Shown here piece by piece: positions 36,882 to 46,817 of a DNA stretch of 64,000 nt. The DNA comes from Calditrichales bacterium MX18-03 (GTDB lineage Bacteria; Bacillota; Clostridia; Lutisporales; Lutisporaceae): assembly GCA_021083345.1 (NCBI GenBank), contig JAJGRE010000002.1, positions 992,001 to 1,056,000 of the forward strand, given 5' to 3'. How positions within the stretch are numbered: position 1 is the stretch's first letter; each line of letters opens with the position of its first letter. Position numbers and translations under genes: made by a program. Under the pieces are notes generated by a model. That model was not told the origin of the DNA, did no database searches, and worked only from the letters and a program-made list of their open reading frames with translations.

Positions 36882-37667
36882 TTATGACAAAATAAATAAC
36901 GCTTCCATGACGCCGCCTGAGATGGCGCGTGCTTTATCCGAAATTGTAAAACAATAGGTTTTCTCATTTCGGGGGTCTATATCTCCGATTTTCATGCCTG
37001 AGTACACAGTGCTGCCGTTCCTGATCAGCCCCCTGATAATACCATCGATTGCAGCAAAGACGGGCTGACCGCTGACAGTGCATACCACTTCGCCTTTCTT
37101 TATGGCATCGCCAATATCCTTTATGCTGCTAACGATGCCTTCGCATCCGGCTCTCAAAAGCCTTTCTCCGGTATAGCCTCCGATGTTTCCCGGTATGCCG
37201 GTGTCGGGCAGCGCGCTTCCATTCAGAATGACCTTTCCCAGGTCATGCCCCCGCTTGCTTTCGATGACGGCATGCACGTCCATAGGCGCAGCAAAACCTG
37301 GTCCTATACCGATGACAGCAGGTGCCATCCCGGTATGGGTACCCAGGTTTCTCTTTGCCAGAATGCCGTCTACCACAACATCCGGATGTATTTTTTCAAT
37401 GCAGCAGCCCGCCCCGTCTACCAGTACGGGTACAACCTCCGTTTTCACAGCGGCCATAGCCGCTTCTCTATTGTCATAGAGCTTTGCCTTTATCCCTTCT
37501 ACTACCGTTTCCCCTTCAAAAACCGCAGAGGCAAAAGCGACCCGCCTTCTGATCACGGTTGGCGCCGGCGTTTCCAGGATGATGACCGGAAAGCCGCACC
37601 TTTTCAGCCGGTGTGCTGTCCCGGTAGCTATATCGCCCCCGCCTCTGACTACGATCAGCTTATCCAT
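36882..37667 (-). CDS. yqeB: YqeB-like selenium-dependent molybdenum hydroxylase maturation protein
   Basis: A 261-residue protein of the EF2563/YqeB family, which travels with selenium-dependent molybdenum hydroxylases (purine or nicotinate type). The N-terminus has the nucleotide-binding VRGGGDIATGTAHRL, and there is a VDGAGCCIE segment and an NIGGYTGERLLRAG block. It lies downstream of a molybdopterin-binding protein gene, 34 nt away on the same strand. No hydroxylase structural gene is visible here, so the enzyme served must be encoded elsewhere. Confidence 0.85.
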   Translation of the reverse strand: MDKLIVVRGGGDIATGTAHRLKRCGFPVIILETPAPTVIRRRVAFASAVFEGETVVEGIKAKLYDNREAAMAAVKTEVVPVLVDGAGCCIEKIHPDVVVDGILAKRNLGTHTGMAPAVIGIGPGFAAPMDVHAVIESKRGHDLGKVILNGSALPDTGIPGNIGGYTGERLLRAGCEGIVSSIKDIGDAIKKGEVVCTVSGQPVFAAIDGIIRGLIRNGSTVYSGMKIGDIDPRNEKTYCFTISDKARAISGGVMEALFILS

Positions 37668-37701
37668 CTATTTTCCTCCAATATGATCCCCCTCGCCCCC
37701 A

Positions 37702-38721
37702 TTACGCTTTTCCAAAGCTGCAATGGGGATACCGGCATGGTGTGCAGCTGGTACACAACCCACCATAGCCCAATGCTGCAATCTCGCTTTTTTCTATCCG
37801 CTCTCCGGCAAGCACCCTGGGAAAAACCAGGTCAAAAACGGTGGTCTTATGGTACATGCCGCAGGCCGGCACCCCCATAACCGGTATATCTCCCAGGTAA
37901 GCCATCATAAACATGGCTCCCGGCAGCACCGGTGCACCGTAGCTCACGATCTCCGCTCCGGTATTGCGGATCCCCTCCGGTGTGACATCGTCGGGATCCA
38001 CCGACATGCCGCCTGCCGTGATGATGCAGTCCGCACCGGCGCGGGTCAATTCAAGAACCGTCCCTGAAATGAAGGCTGCATCATCGGGGGCATAGCGCAA
38101 GCCGCACAGCTCTGCGCCATATTGACGCAGTTTCTCCTCCAGGACCGGTCCGAACCGGTCTTGCAGCCTGCCCGAATAGATCTCATTGCCGCAAATGACA
38201 ATACCGGCTTTCAGCTTTCTATAGGGCTTTACCGACACCACCGCCCCTGCCGCGCAGATGCGCTCCGCCTCCTCAATCCTGCTTCTGTCCGTCACTAGCG
38301 GAATAATGCGGGTTCCGGCTACAGTCTGTCCCTCTTGCACAGGGGCATTGTCATGCAGGGTTGCCAGGCTGATATGCTCTATCATATTGATCTGGTGCAG
38401 CAGGCCGGTCCGGATCTTCAACAGTCCGCTGCTAGCCGCTGTAAAATTCACCTTGCCTTCCACAGGTCCGGCCAGCTTGATCCCTATGCCGGCAGCGGCT
38501 TGGCCCAACCGCACGGCTGCCTCATCCTCATGGATCTGCTCCGGACCCAGCTCCAGCATGTAGATGTGGTATTTACCCATGTCCTTGAGCAGCTCCACAT
38601 CCTCCTGCCTGACGACGTGGCCTTTTCTGAAGGCTGCGCCCTTGAATTCTCCGGGTATGATTTTTGTCAGATCGTGAGCCAGCACCATTCCAACGCTTTC
38701 TTCTACTTTTACTTTCTTCAT
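37702..38721 (-). CDS. Molybdopterin-binding (MoeA/MogA-like) protein
   Basis: A 339-residue protein whose C-terminal half (about 175-310) is a MoCF/MogA-type molybdopterin-binding domain, with ITAGGMSVDPDDVTPEGI, and which opens like MoeA relatives (VEESVGMVLAHDLT). The tail has a cysteine cluster, CTSCTPCRYPHC, that may bind metal. ATG 38721 has GGAG upstream. It occurs with yqeB in bacteria that make selenium-dependent hydroxylases, so a role in loading the special cofactor is likely. Confidence 0.85.
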   Translation of the reverse strand: MKKVKVEESVGMVLAHDLTKIIPGEFKGAAFRKGHVVRQEDVELLKDMGKYHIYMLELGPEQIHEDEAAVRLGQAAAGIGIKLAGPVEGKVNFTAASSGLLKIRTGLLHQINMIEHISLATLHDNAPVQEGQTVAGTRIIPLVTDRSRIEEAERICAAGAVVSVKPYRKLKAGIVICGNEIYSGRLQDRFGPVLEEKLRQYGAELCGLRYAPDDAAFISGTVLELTRAGADCIITAGGMSVDPDDVTPEGIRNTGAEIVSYGAPVLPGAMFMMAYLGDIPVMGVPACGMYHKTTVFDLVFPRVLAGERIEKSEIAALGYGGLCTSCTPCRYPHCSFGKA

Positions 38722-38762
38722 CTCAATGCTCCGTTCTTCGTGGGGATTCAATCATACGCCTA

Positions 38763-39596
38763 TTACAGCTTGCTGAGTTCTTCGAGCTTCTCTGCTATAT
38801 TGCTGATCTCACCAAGGGATGCGTTGATTTCAGTCAGATCCTCTGTCTGGTGCTTAAAAACCACATTGAGTTCATTGATGTTTTTTGAGATGCTGTGAAC
38901 CGATTCCTGGATTTTACTCAAAACACTTTCAATTTTGTTGATGCTTTCGCTGCTGGAAACAGACAGTTTCCTGATCTCCTGGGCTACGACGGAGAAGCCG
39001 CGCCCTGCCTCACCTGTTCTTGCTGCTTCAATGGCCGCATTCAGACCCAGAAGGTTTGTCTGCTCGGCAACCGTCTTGATGAATTTCAGGATGGCATCGG
39101 TATTCTGTGCTTCGTTGCTTGCTTTATTGACATCGCTGACGACTACTTCATTAGCGGATAATACATTCTGCAAGGCAGAGGCGATCTCATTGGTTGATTT
39201 TGATATTTTTTGCAGGGACTCAGACAGGGTTCTGGAAAGGTTCGAAATTTCGTAATGCCTTTTCATGCTTCTCCCGAAGGATACACAGCCAATGACCTTC
39301 CCCTTTTCGTCCTTTAGCGGAATGGCTATGGCCATCATCTCTATTCCGAACACTTCCTTAGAAATAATCTTCTTCACGGTCTTACCGCTTTTGATGCAGG
39401 TATGTGAGGAACTGCCCTCTTTGACGATGTCACCCGCCTTGATCCCCGGATTGATATGCTCTGTGGGAACATATATCAGGTATTTGTCCAAATCGGTAAT
39501 GGCGAAGGTGACTTCATCTTCAAACATGTCAGGCAGGAATGCGCTGATATTGTAAAAGGACCTGAATAACTCGTTAGCCATGATTTTCTCATCCAT
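38763..39596 (-). CDS. Soluble methyl-accepting chemotaxis protein
   Basis: A 277-residue chemoreceptor without membrane helices. The N-terminal half (about 1-120) is a PAS/GAF-like sensor with conserved cysteine-containing [12 protein letters not shown]; the C-terminal half is a short signalling coil with the hairpin tip [20 protein letters not shown] and [17 protein letters not shown] 39596 has GAGGTG upstream. A cytoplasmic receptor likely reads an internal metabolite or redox state. Neighbour of the pyrimidine operon, same strand. Confidence 0.88.
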   Translation of the reverse strand: MDEKIMANELFRSFYNISAFLPDMFEDEVTFAITDLDKYLIYVPTEHINPGIKAGDIVKEGSSSHTCIKSGKTVKKIISKEVFGIEMMAIAIPLKDEKGKVIGCVSFGRSMKRHYEISNLSRTLSESLQKISKSTNEIASALQNVLSANEVVVSDVNKASNEAQNTDAILKFIKTVAEQTNLLGLNAAIEAARTGEAGRGFSVVAQEIRKLSVSSSESINKIESVLSKIQESVHSISKNINELNVVFKHQTEDLTEINASLGEISNIAEKLEELSKL

Positions 39597-39646
39597 ATCG
39601 TTCACCTCATTTATCATTTGTCATCATCGAATTAAGTAATGCACGA

Positions 39647-39674
39647 AGGGCAGAATGATTTTCTCATCTGCCCT
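39647..39674 (-). terminator. Hairpin after the pyrimidine operon
   Basis: Stem AGGGCAGA / TCTGCCCT with a 12-nt loop, located 50 nt past the preA stop. It has no clear T-run, so it may be a weak terminator or a 3' stabiliser. Confidence 0.4.
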
Positions 39675-39723
39675 AAGTATATCATTATCTTTTTTTTGTG
39701 AAATTAGCCATACCTGCCAGCTT

Positions 39724-40980
39724 CTATAATCTCTTGGCGATAACGTTGATATCCCGCGGGGTTCCGAAGCTGTGGAACTTGGGTTTATCCGGCGTCACGC
39801 ATTTTTCTACCGGGCATACGATCCAGCAAAGACCGCAGCCGACGCATTTTTCTTCGTTCAGCATCGGTTTGCGCTTGTCGCCGTCCCAGTCGATGGCCTG
39901 ATGGCCGCCGTCGTAGCAGGAAATGTAGCAGCGTCCGCAGCCGATGCACTTCTCATGGTCGTACTTTGGATAGACCTTGAAGTCACGCTCAATGTTTTCT
40001 GCCGGAACGATGTTGGGCAGTGCAGCGCCGACGATGTCGGAAAGCTGGTTGATGCCCTTTTCCTCCATCCAGTAGGACATACCGCTGATCATATCCTCTA
40101 CGATCCTGTAGCCGTACTGCATGATGGAAGTAGTTACTTGCAGGTTCGATGCGCCTACCAGCAGGAACTCCACTGCATCCTCCCATGTCTCAATGCCGCC
40201 CATTCCGCTTATCGGGATTCCTTTAAGCTGCTGGTCCTTTGCCATCTGCGCGATGAACCGGAGCGCAACAGGCTTTACCGCTTTGCCCGAGTAGCCTGAT
40301 ATGGAGGACTTCCCGTTGACGATAGGCAAGCAGGTAAAGTTGTCAAGATCCACCTCGGTGATGCTCTTTATGGTGTTGATGGCTGCGATCCCCGTCGCAC
40401 CGCCTTTGATGGCTGCACGGGCGGAGATTTCCATCGTTGTGATGTTGGGTGTCATTTTTGCCAGAACCGGGAGATGGGTTCCTCTCCTGACAGCCGCTGA
40501 GTACTTCTCAACCAACTCGGTATTGGTACCTACATCCGAGCCCATGGAGTGGGTGGTCATCTGCGGGCAGGAGAAGTTGCACTCAATGATGTCCGCACCT
40601 GTTTCGGTAACGGCCTTGGCCAGCTTTGTCCATTCTTCTTCGTTCTCGCCCATGATGGAAGCGATAAGCACCTTATCCGGATAGTCCCGCTTCAGCTTTG
40701 CCATCATTTCCAGGTTCTTTTCGGTGGGCTTATCGGAGATCATTTCCATGTTCTTGAAGCCTACGAAGGGAGTCCCTTCCTTGCGGGTTGCATCAAAACG
40801 CGGCGAGCACTCCTGAGGGATCCAATAGCCGACCGTCTTGTAGCATATACCGCCCCAACCGCTTTCCAACGCCTTTTTGCACATGTCGTAGTTGCTGCCT
40901 ACCGGTGAGGACGACAGGAAAAACGGGTTTTCACATTTGACGCCGCAGAATTCGATGGATAAATCTTTACGCTTTGCCAT
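39724..40980 (-). CDS. preA: NAD-dependent dihydropyrimidine dehydrogenase subunit PreA
   Basis: A 418-residue flavin (FMN) barrel enzyme with a C-terminal ferredoxin domain. The barrel has [15 protein letters not shown] and [11 protein letters not shown]; the two [4Fe-4S] motifs are [11 protein letters not shown] (about 337) and [11 protein letters not shown] (about 374). With PreT it reduces uracil and thymine to dihydro forms using NADH, the first step of reductive pyrimidine breakdown. The catalytic area is conserved. It is the last gene of the unit NCS1 permease-dihydropyrimidinase-preT-preA. Confidence 0.94.
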   Translation of the reverse strand: MAKRKDLSIEFCGVKCENPFFLSSSPVGSNYDMCKKALESGWGGICYKTVGYWIPQECSPRFDATRKEGTPFVGFKNMEMISDKPTEKNLEMMAKLKRDYPDKVLIASIMGENEEEWTKLAKAVTETGADIIECNFSCPQMTTHSMGSDVGTNTELVEKYSAAVRRGTHLPVLAKMTPNITTMEISARAAIKGGATGIAAINTIKSITEVDLDNFTCLPIVNGKSSISGYSGKAVKPVALRFIAQMAKDQQLKGIPISGMGGIETWEDAVEFLLVGASNLQVTTSIMQYGYRIVEDMISGMSYWMEEKGINQLSDIVGAALPNIVPAENIERDFKVYPKYDHEKCIGCGRCYISCYDGGHQAIDWDGDKRKPMLNEEKCVGCGLCWIVCPVEKCVTPDKPKFHSFGTPRDINVIAKRL

Positions 40981-40981
40981 A

Positions 40982-42328
40982 TTATCTCACACCTTCCTTC
41001 TGTGCGGCCACTTCTTTATCCGTAGCCTTGGATTCTCTCACGGAGGAAAGGTATGCATCAATTGCTTCAGCTGAGGCCTTTCCCCGTGCGACTGCTTCTA
41101 CGACAGTCTTTCCGCCATTGACGATATCTCCGGCAGCGAATACGTTCCCGATACTTGTTTTTCCTGTCTCTGCATCCGCTGCAGCCAGACCCTTGCTGTT
41201 TGCTCCCAGTCCTGCAAAGGACACATCCTCAGCCGTCTGGCCGATTGCCTGGATGACAAGTCCGGCTTTCAGCTGGATGCTGGATTCGGGAACTTCCACT
41301 GAGGTATTGCGGTCCAGCCAGTCAAGGCCCACTGCCTTGAATGCTTTTACTGCACCGTTTTCGCCAATCACTTCCACCGGTTTGAAGCTGGGAAGAATAC
41401 TGACGCCCAGCTTATTGGCATATTCCAATTCCGCTTTGTTGGCGGGCATTTCTTCAACGGTTCTTCTGTATACGATGGTCACTTTCTTTGCGCCCAGTTC
41501 CTTGGCTGTCGTAGCGCAGTCCATGGCAACGTCTCCGCCGCCGACAACGACCACATCGCTGGGAACCTGAAGTGCACCGCAGGATGGCTTAGCTTCAGCC
41601 AGGAAAGCTGCCGCAGTCGTCACACCTGAAAGTGCCAGTCCCGGAATGTCCAATGTCGCGGAGCCCTGCAGGCCTACGGTCACGCAGAAAGCTTCGAAGC
41701 CTTCCGCTTCAAGGGCTGCAAGTGTAACGTCCTTACCGACTCTGGTATTCATTCTGAACTCAACGCCAAGGTCCTTAACGTACTGTACTTCATAATCCAC
41801 AACATCCTGCGGCAAACGTGCAGGAACGATACCGTATGTCAGCCAGCCTCCTGCCTGCTCCCTTGCCTCAAACACGGTAACCTTATAGCCCTTAAGTGCC
41901 AAGCCTGCTGCTGCTGCGAGGCCTGCCGGACCGGAACCGATGACGGCAACCTTCTCCAGCGCTGCTGCCGGTGCTTCCAGTACCTTCATTCCGCTTGCCC
42001 GTTCAAAGTCCATTGCATATCTTTGGAGGCCGCCGATATCGATAGGTCTGTCGATCCCTGTTCTGGAACAGGCTTCTTCACAAAGCTTGTCATATGGGCA
42101 TACTCTTGCGCAGGCCGCGCCTAATATATTGGCGGTTCTGATGGTCTCAACTGCACCCTTAACATTTCTGAAACGGATGGAACGAATGAATTTCTCCGGA
42201 TTTGTTCCTGCCGGACATGCCTTGCTGCATGGTGCATCGTGGCATAGCAGACATCTTGCTGCTTCTTCAATAGCATTTAGCGGTGAGTATGCTTTTTTTG
42301 CCTCACTTAAATAATCCTTCCCCTTCAA
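40982..42328 (-). CDS. preT: NAD-dependent dihydropyrimidine dehydrogenase subunit PreT
   Basis: A 448-residue flavoprotein of the glutamate-synthase small-subunit type: N-terminal Fe-S region ([16 protein letters not shown] and [15 protein letters not shown]), then FAD-binding [10 protein letters not shown] (about 132) and NAD-binding VGGGDVAMD (about 263). It feeds electrons from NADH to PreA. The gene is 1 nt from preA and 28 nt from the dihydropyrimidinase gene, hence co-translated. In the cell the pair acts as a soluble heteromeric complex. Confidence 0.94.
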   Translation of the reverse strand: MKGKDYLSEAKKAYSPLNAIEEAARCLLCHDAPCSKACPAGTNPEKFIRSIRFRNVKGAVETIRTANILGAACARVCPYDKLCEEACSRTGIDRPIDIGGLQRYAMDFERASGMKVLEAPAAALEKVAVIGSGPAGLAAAAGLALKGYKVTVFEAREQAGGWLTYGIVPARLPQDVVDYEVQYVKDLGVEFRMNTRVGKDVTLAALEAEGFEAFCVTVGLQGSATLDIPGLALSGVTTAAAFLAEAKPSCGALQVPSDVVVVGGGDVAMDCATTAKELGAKKVTIVYRRTVEEMPANKAELEYANKLGVSILPSFKPVEVIGENGAVKAFKAVGLDWLDRNTSVEVPESSIQLKAGLVIQAIGQTAEDVSFAGLGANSKGLAAADAETGKTSIGNVFAAGDIVNGGKTVVEAVARGKASAEAIDAYLSSVRESKATDKEVAAQKEGVR

Positions 42329-42356
42329 GCTGCATTCCTCCCTTATTTAATGTACT

Positions 42357-43724
42357 CTATTGACGCGGATGGCATTTAACGAATTGTCCCCATCCCGGTT
42401 GGCCTACAAATGCGCCGTCCTTGTAAACCAGCTTGCCCCTTGAGAAGGTCATGACCGGATAGCCTTCCAGCTCTGCACCTTCCCAGATTGTATAATCAAC
42501 ATCCGAATGCATGTTATCTTTTGAAACAGTGAACTTCTTATTGGGATCATATACAACCAGATCCGCATCCGCACCGACTGCGATGGTGCCCTTTTCCGGC
42601 GCACAGCCGAATATTTTGGCAACGTTTGTAGCACAGACTTCAACGGCTTTGTTGAAAGAGATGCGGCCTTTGTTGGCCTCACTCAGCATATACGGATAGA
42701 GGTTTTCTATCCCCATGCAGCCATTGGGAATCTTTGTAAAATTGTCTTTGCCCCAATCCTTCTCATAGGACTGGAAAGGACAGTGGTCTGTCGCTACGGT
42801 CTGGATATCGCCCCGCTTGATGCCTTCCCACAAAGCATCCTGACTGTCCTGTGCCTTTATCGGCGGCGAGCATACCCAGTTTCTTCCGTCTTCGCGCTTG
42901 TAGACCTCATTTGTGAAATATAAGTAATGGGGGCAGGTTTCTGCATAGATCTCATAGCCTTCGTCCCGGGCCTTGGTGACTTCATCCAGTCCTTCCTTGT
43001 TTGCCAGATGCACGATATAAAGCGGTGCGTTAAAAGCCTTTGCCCAATGGATGGCTCTCTTGTCCGCTTCGGCTTCTACAAACTCAGGACGGCTTTCGTA
43101 ATGATACCATGCAGAGGTCTTGCCTTCTGCCAGCAGTTTTTCGATTCTCCTATCTATCAAATCAGGGTTTTCTGCGTGTACTGCAACCAGCGTGCCGGTT
43201 TCTTTGGATTTTTCCAGTGCTGCGGCCAGTACGCCGTCATCAACCATGAGTCCTTCCTTCTTATAAACCATGAACAGCTTGAAGCTGGGCACGCCGTAGT
43301 CGGCTGAGGCCCCAAATTCCTCCAAGACTGCCGGTGTCAGATCTGTAATAGCGGTATGAAAAGCGTAGTCGACACAGGCTTGGGGATCGCACAACTGCCT
43401 TCTTCCTTCAACAGCTTCCACCAGTCCCTGCCCTTTTCTCTGGATGACGAAATCGAATACAGTGGTGACCCCGCCGCATGCAGCTGCACGGGTTCCTGCC
43501 TCGTAGCTGTCTGCAGACGTGGTTCCTCCGAAAGGCATCTGCAAATGCGTATGTGCGTCAATTGCGCCGGGCAAAAGATATTTCCCCGATGCATCCACAA
43601 CATCTGCGCCTTCCGCCTGAATATCCTTTCCGATCATCACGATCTTGCCGTCCCTGACAGCAACATCTGCCACGTAAGTATCCGTTGCCGTAACAATCTT
43701 CCCATTCTTAATGATTAAGTCCAT
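42357..43724 (-). CDS. Dihydropyrimidinase (D-hydantoinase)
   Basis: A 455-residue amidohydrolase that opens dihydrouracil or dihydrothymine to N-carbamoyl-beta-alanine or N-carbamoyl-beta-aminoisobutyrate. It has metal ligands in DAHTHLQMPFGG, the carboxylated-lysine region SFKLFMVYK, HAEN, IVHLAN and TDHCPF. The second of two adjacent ATG codons (43724) is preferred. Together with PreTA it covers two of the three steps of the reductive pathway; a canonical beta-ureidopropionase (HyuC type) is not in this window, but an M20 enzyme is nearby (50444-51667). Confidence 0.92.
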   Translation of the reverse strand: MDLIIKNGKIVTATDTYVADVAVRDGKIVMIGKDIQAEGADVVDASGKYLLPGAIDAHTHLQMPFGGTTSADSYEAGTRAAACGGVTTVFDFVIQRKGQGLVEAVEGRRQLCDPQACVDYAFHTAITDLTPAVLEEFGASADYGVPSFKLFMVYKKEGLMVDDGVLAAALEKSKETGTLVAVHAENPDLIDRRIEKLLAEGKTSAWYHYESRPEFVEAEADKRAIHWAKAFNAPLYIVHLANKEGLDEVTKARDEGYEIYAETCPHYLYFTNEVYKREDGRNWVCSPPIKAQDSQDALWEGIKRGDIQTVATDHCPFQSYEKDWGKDNFTKIPNGCMGIENLYPYMLSEANKGRISFNKAVEVCATNVAKIFGCAPEKGTIAVGADADLVVYDPNKKFTVSKDNMHSDVDYTIWEGAELEGYPVMTFSRGKLVYKDGAFVGQPGWGQFVKCHPRQ

Positions 43725-43757
43725 CATGCAAACCCCCTTACTTTTATTTACCCCTCT

Positions 43758-43794
43758 AATCGGCTAAAACCGATTTTAATCTGTAAAACCGGTT
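43758..43794. promoter_or_regulatory. Operator-like direct repeat TAAAACCG(A/G)TT
   Basis: Two copies of TAAAACCGATT/TAAAACCGGTT start 19 bp apart (43765 and 43784), each embedded in an inverted repeat (AATCGG-N6-CCGATT and AACCGGTT). They lie between the permease and dihydropyrimidinase genes next to a terminator and could bind a regulator of the downstream genes. Confidence 0.4.
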
Positions 43795-43828
43795 AAAAAA
43801 AGGGGAAGGCATCTGCCGACCCCTTTTC
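43795..43828 (-). terminator. Terminator between the NCS1 permease and dihydropyrimidinase genes
   Basis: AAAAAGGGG pairs with CCCCTTTT around an inner GGCA/TGCC, and the minus-strand transcript ends in a long T-run. It probably lowers expression of enzymes relative to the permease or is a regulated attenuator. Confidence 0.75.
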
Positions 43829-43853
43829 CAACCCATGTCATGTGCCTAAGCGA

Positions 43854-45353
43854 TTAAGCACCTGTCATTTCTTTATGTTCTTTTTCGGATACAAGGGATG
43901 AATTTTCACTCTTCATCAATACCGGGTATACGACCAATGCAATGAGGAAGCCGATCATCCAGCCGTTATCGGAGAAGAATGACAACGACGGAACGAATTT
44001 GCCCAATAGCGGCAGTATCGCTGAAATAACCCAGGTCCAAACCGCTTTCATGTTATAACCGGTTCCATACCAGTAACGGCCTCCCTCTCCTCTGAAAAGG
44101 TCATCCAGGTCAAGCATTTTCTTTCTGTAAATATAGTAGTCCGCAACGTAGATGCCTGCCAACGGTCCCAGGAACAAGCCATAAGTTCCCAGCCAGCCGA
44201 AGAGGTATGCGCCTGCTGTTTCAAGAAGCTTCCAGGGCATGATGGCAACACCGGCTACGCCTGTAACCAAGGTACCCATCTTGTAGCTGATCTTCTTGGG
44301 GTTCAGGTTTGAGATTCCGTTTGCGGGTGCTACCACGTTAGCTGCAATATTGGTTGTCAATGTAGCAATGATAATGCCTATTGCTCCAAGCGCTGCTGCA
44401 AACGGGCTGCCGATCTTTGCAACGACGGCTACGGGGTCCCAGATGAACTCGCCGAAAATGATGCCGGTTGCGCCGGTAACGAAAACGCCTACGAATGCAA
44501 AGGCTGCCATGGTTGTCGGCAATCCAAGGAGCTGACCCATGAACTGATCCTTCTGTGTCTTTGCATAACGGCTGAAGTCAGGAATATTGAGCGCCAGCGT
44601 TGACCAGAATGCGATGTTTGCTGTCAAGCCGGGAAGGAATATGGACCAGAACTTGCCAGGCTCATAAGTTGCCTTGGCACTGAGGATATCACCAACGCCT
44701 TTGCCCATAGCAGAAACGCCGCTGACAGCCCAGATCATCAGACCCAGTGAAAGCACGCCGAGAATCGGAGCGCCCCAGGCTTCCATGAATTTGATGGCTT
44801 CTGCTCCCTTATAAGCGATCCATACATTGGCTGCCCAGAAAAGGAAGAAGGAAATCCAGATGCCGCCTGCCCAAGCTGCCCAAGCCGGACTGATAACGCC
44901 GATAACGGCATTGATGGCGCCGCCGCCGATCCAGCACTGAATGCCGAACCAACCGGCTGCAATAATGGCACGGGCTATGGCTGCAATATGCGCACCCTTC
45001 ACACCGAAGGATAAACGTGCGAATACAGGATAGGGTATGCCGTATTTTGTTCCAGCGTGGGAATTCAACTGCATGGGGATAAGAACGATCAAGTTACCCA
45101 AAGCGATGTTGAGTATGGCCTGAAACCATGAAAGGCCTGCTGCCATAAGGCTGGACGCCATCATGTATGTAGGTATGCAAACCGACATGCCGATCCAAAG
45201 GGCTGCGATGTGATAAGTGCCCCATGTTCTTTCATTCAGCTTGGTTGGCGCCAGGTCCTCGTTGTAATATGGATTGTCCCGTAAACTTTCACGTGCGCTT
45301 TCGGTTAATTCAAACAAACCGTTGACTTCTCTTTGTGTCTTGCTACCTGCCAT
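43854..45353 (-). CDS. NCS1-family nucleobase/allantoin permease
   Basis: A 499-residue cation-coupled transporter with about 12 membrane helices. It opens like NCS1 proteins (LTESARESLRDNPYYNEDLAPT then RTWGTYHIAALWIGMSVCIPTYMMASSL). In this family uracil, hydantoin, allantoin and cytosine are the usual substrates. Upstream GGAGGTG sets ATG 45353. First gene of the pyrimidine unit, preceded by a sigma-54 promoter and a long leader. Context favours uracil or thymine uptake. Confidence 0.9.
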   Translation of the reverse strand: MAGSKTQREVNGLFELTESARESLRDNPYYNEDLAPTKLNERTWGTYHIAALWIGMSVCIPTYMMASSLMAAGLSWFQAILNIALGNLIVLIPMQLNSHAGTKYGIPYPVFARLSFGVKGAHIAAIARAIIAAGWFGIQCWIGGGAINAVIGVISPAWAAWAGGIWISFFLFWAANVWIAYKGAEAIKFMEAWGAPILGVLSLGLMIWAVSGVSAMGKGVGDILSAKATYEPGKFWSIFLPGLTANIAFWSTLALNIPDFSRYAKTQKDQFMGQLLGLPTTMAAFAFVGVFVTGATGIIFGEFIWDPVAVVAKIGSPFAAALGAIGIIIATLTTNIAANVVAPANGISNLNPKKISYKMGTLVTGVAGVAIMPWKLLETAGAYLFGWLGTYGLFLGPLAGIYVADYYIYRKKMLDLDDLFRGEGGRYWYGTGYNMKAVWTWVISAILPLLGKFVPSLSFFSDNGWMIGFLIALVVYPVLMKSENSSLVSEKEHKEMTGA

Positions 45354-45628
45354 TCAATTACACCTCCAATAATAATATAGAACAATTCCGGACCACTAAC
45401 CCCAGGTTTGATGCTTGCTTTCTTTTACTTCACCCCTTTATTGTATAATGCATGGTTGCCAATAACCATAGAGACACAATGGTTTATTTCGACATTTATA
45501 ACGGTAATCCTTTATTTTGATTCAATTTTCAAAATATTTTCGTAGGCCTAGCACGTCTATGACTCAACGGGGCACAATATTGAAGCAACGTTCATTATTA
45601 ATAGAAAAATTCAATAATTATGAATAAT

Positions 45629-45645
45629 TGCAATTTTTATGCCAA
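45629..45645 (-). promoter_or_regulatory. Sigma-54 (-24/-12) promoter of the pyrimidine operon
   Basis: Minus strand reads TTGGCATAAAAATTGCA, with the invariant GG and GC exactly 10 nt apart. It is almost identical to the kdd promoter. The predicted start near 45617 gives a leader of about 260 nt before the permease gene. No activator gene lies next to it. Confidence 0.82.
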
Positions 45646-46027
45646 GTTCCTTCATAGCAGAAAATCTTTGCCGGCTTCTTCGGATTTCCGCTGTCTCTCG
45701 ATGGGTATCGGCTCAAACCATTGTAACACAACGCCTGGCCATTTGTTCCCGGTTTCGGGTCAAAAATATTCGGATGCGGGATAGACAAGATGAGCAGGCG
45801 GGTTATCGCTTGATTGATTCATTATTGTATCAGTATATCCGGCAGACACGCCGTAAAATAATCTGAATTTTCATAAAAACAGCAAAATAAGGCCGCAAGA
45901 AACTCTGATACAATTTTGCATCGGTTGATTTATGTAATTATCACCTTTCCTGCAATATTTCGAATATATTATCATACTATTGGTTAACTATGCAATCCCT
46001 CAATCCGTCTGTTTTTTTGCTTTAAAA

Positions 46028-46054
46028 AGGCTTAACCCTCCGCAGGTTAAGCCT
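46028..46054 (-). terminator. Intrinsic terminator of the panB-to-IclR operon
   Basis: Perfect 10-bp stem AGGCTTAACC / GGTTAAGCCT with a 7-nt loop followed on the minus strand by five T residues, right after the IclR stop codon. Confidence 0.88.
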
Positions 46055-46058
46055 CTTT

Positions 46059-46817
46059 CTACCAAATCACACTTTGAATTTTTTTTGATGTATCCAACAG
46101 GTACCCGATAAACCGCTCCGTTTTTTCCTGATCCAGCCTGATAGAAGGCATCGCGATACTCAGCGCCGCCACAATATCTCCCTTGGGGTTCTGTACAGGC
46201 ACGGCCAGGCAGATCAAGCCTTTTATGTATTCCTCATTATCAACGGCATAGCCCCGTTTTCTGACTGATGCCAGCTCCTCCCGCAGCACTTCCACCGAAG
46301 TGATGGTAGACGGTGTATGCGGCACAAATTTTATCCCATCCGGATCATAGTCACGGGTAAAGGCCATAAATACCTTCCCCAGCCCGCTGCAATAAGCGGG
46401 AACCCTTCGGCCGATCTCCAGATCGATTCTCAAAGGCTCTTCCGTGGTGATCTTATCCAGATAGACAATCTCATTTTTGTCCAGAATGGCCAGGTTCACT
46501 GTTTCCCTGCATTTTTCAAATAGCTCTTCCATATAAGGTCTGGCCGTATTCCGGATGGTGATTCTTCCAGCCACCCTATTTCCCAGCTCGAACATTTTGA
46601 TGGTGGCGAAATACTTGCCGTCATCCGGCTTCTGCGCCACATAGCCCATCGCCTTGAAGGTCCCCAGAATCCTGTGAACCGAGCTCTTTCCCATCCGGCT
46701 GATATTGCTGAGCTCTTGTATGCTCATCTCTCCGCCCTCAATCAGCGCTTCCAGCAGCTTGACGGACTTGATCAGTGATTTGACATTGTAATTGCCCGAA
46801 TCATTCTCTTTGTTCAT
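46059..46817 (-). CDS. IclR-family transcription regulator
   Basis: A 252-residue regulator with an N-terminal winged helix (about 14-75, MSIQELSNISRMGKSSVHRILGTF) and a C-terminal effector-binding domain (about 90-250; IDLEIGRRVPAYCSGLGKVFMA and ICLAVPVQNPKGDIVAALSIAMP). The ATG overlaps the stop of the S58 peptidase gene by 4 nt (ATGA), so translation is coupled. As last gene of the panB-M20-panE-OPT-S58 unit it probably controls that unit in response to a small carboxylate, perhaps a pathway intermediate. Confidence 0.92.
   Translation of the reverse strand: MNKENDSGNYNVKSLIKSVKLLEALIEGGEMSIQELSNISRMGKSSVHRILGTFKAMGYVAQKPDDGKYFATIKMFELGNRVAGRITIRNTARPYMEELFEKCRETVNLAILDKNEIVYLDKITTEEPLRIDLEIGRRVPAYCSGLGKVFMAFTRDYDPDGIKFVPHTPSTITSVEVLREELASVRKRGYAVDNEEYIKGLICLAVPVQNPKGDIVAALSIAMPSIRLDQEKTERFIGYLLDTSKKIQSVIW

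Larger units (their letters stand above)
45354..46058 (-). other. 705-bp intergenic region with long leader, sigma-54 promoter and terminator
   Basis: No credible gene. From right to left: the IclR-operon terminator (46028-46054), an AT-rich stretch, a GC-richer 45660-45870 block that may hold activator sites, the -24/-12 promoter at 45629-45645, and a leader of roughly 260 nt up to the permease ATG. The leader includes a small hairpin with ATGGTT / AACCAT arms near 45452-45469. The 75-codon plus-strand frame at 45639-45866 has no ribosome site. Confidence 0.6.

Noticed and set aside
45639-45866. A 75-codon plus-strand frame in the 705-bp gap
   Set aside because: No Shine-Dalgarno, no recognisable motifs and it overlaps the sigma-54 promoter region.
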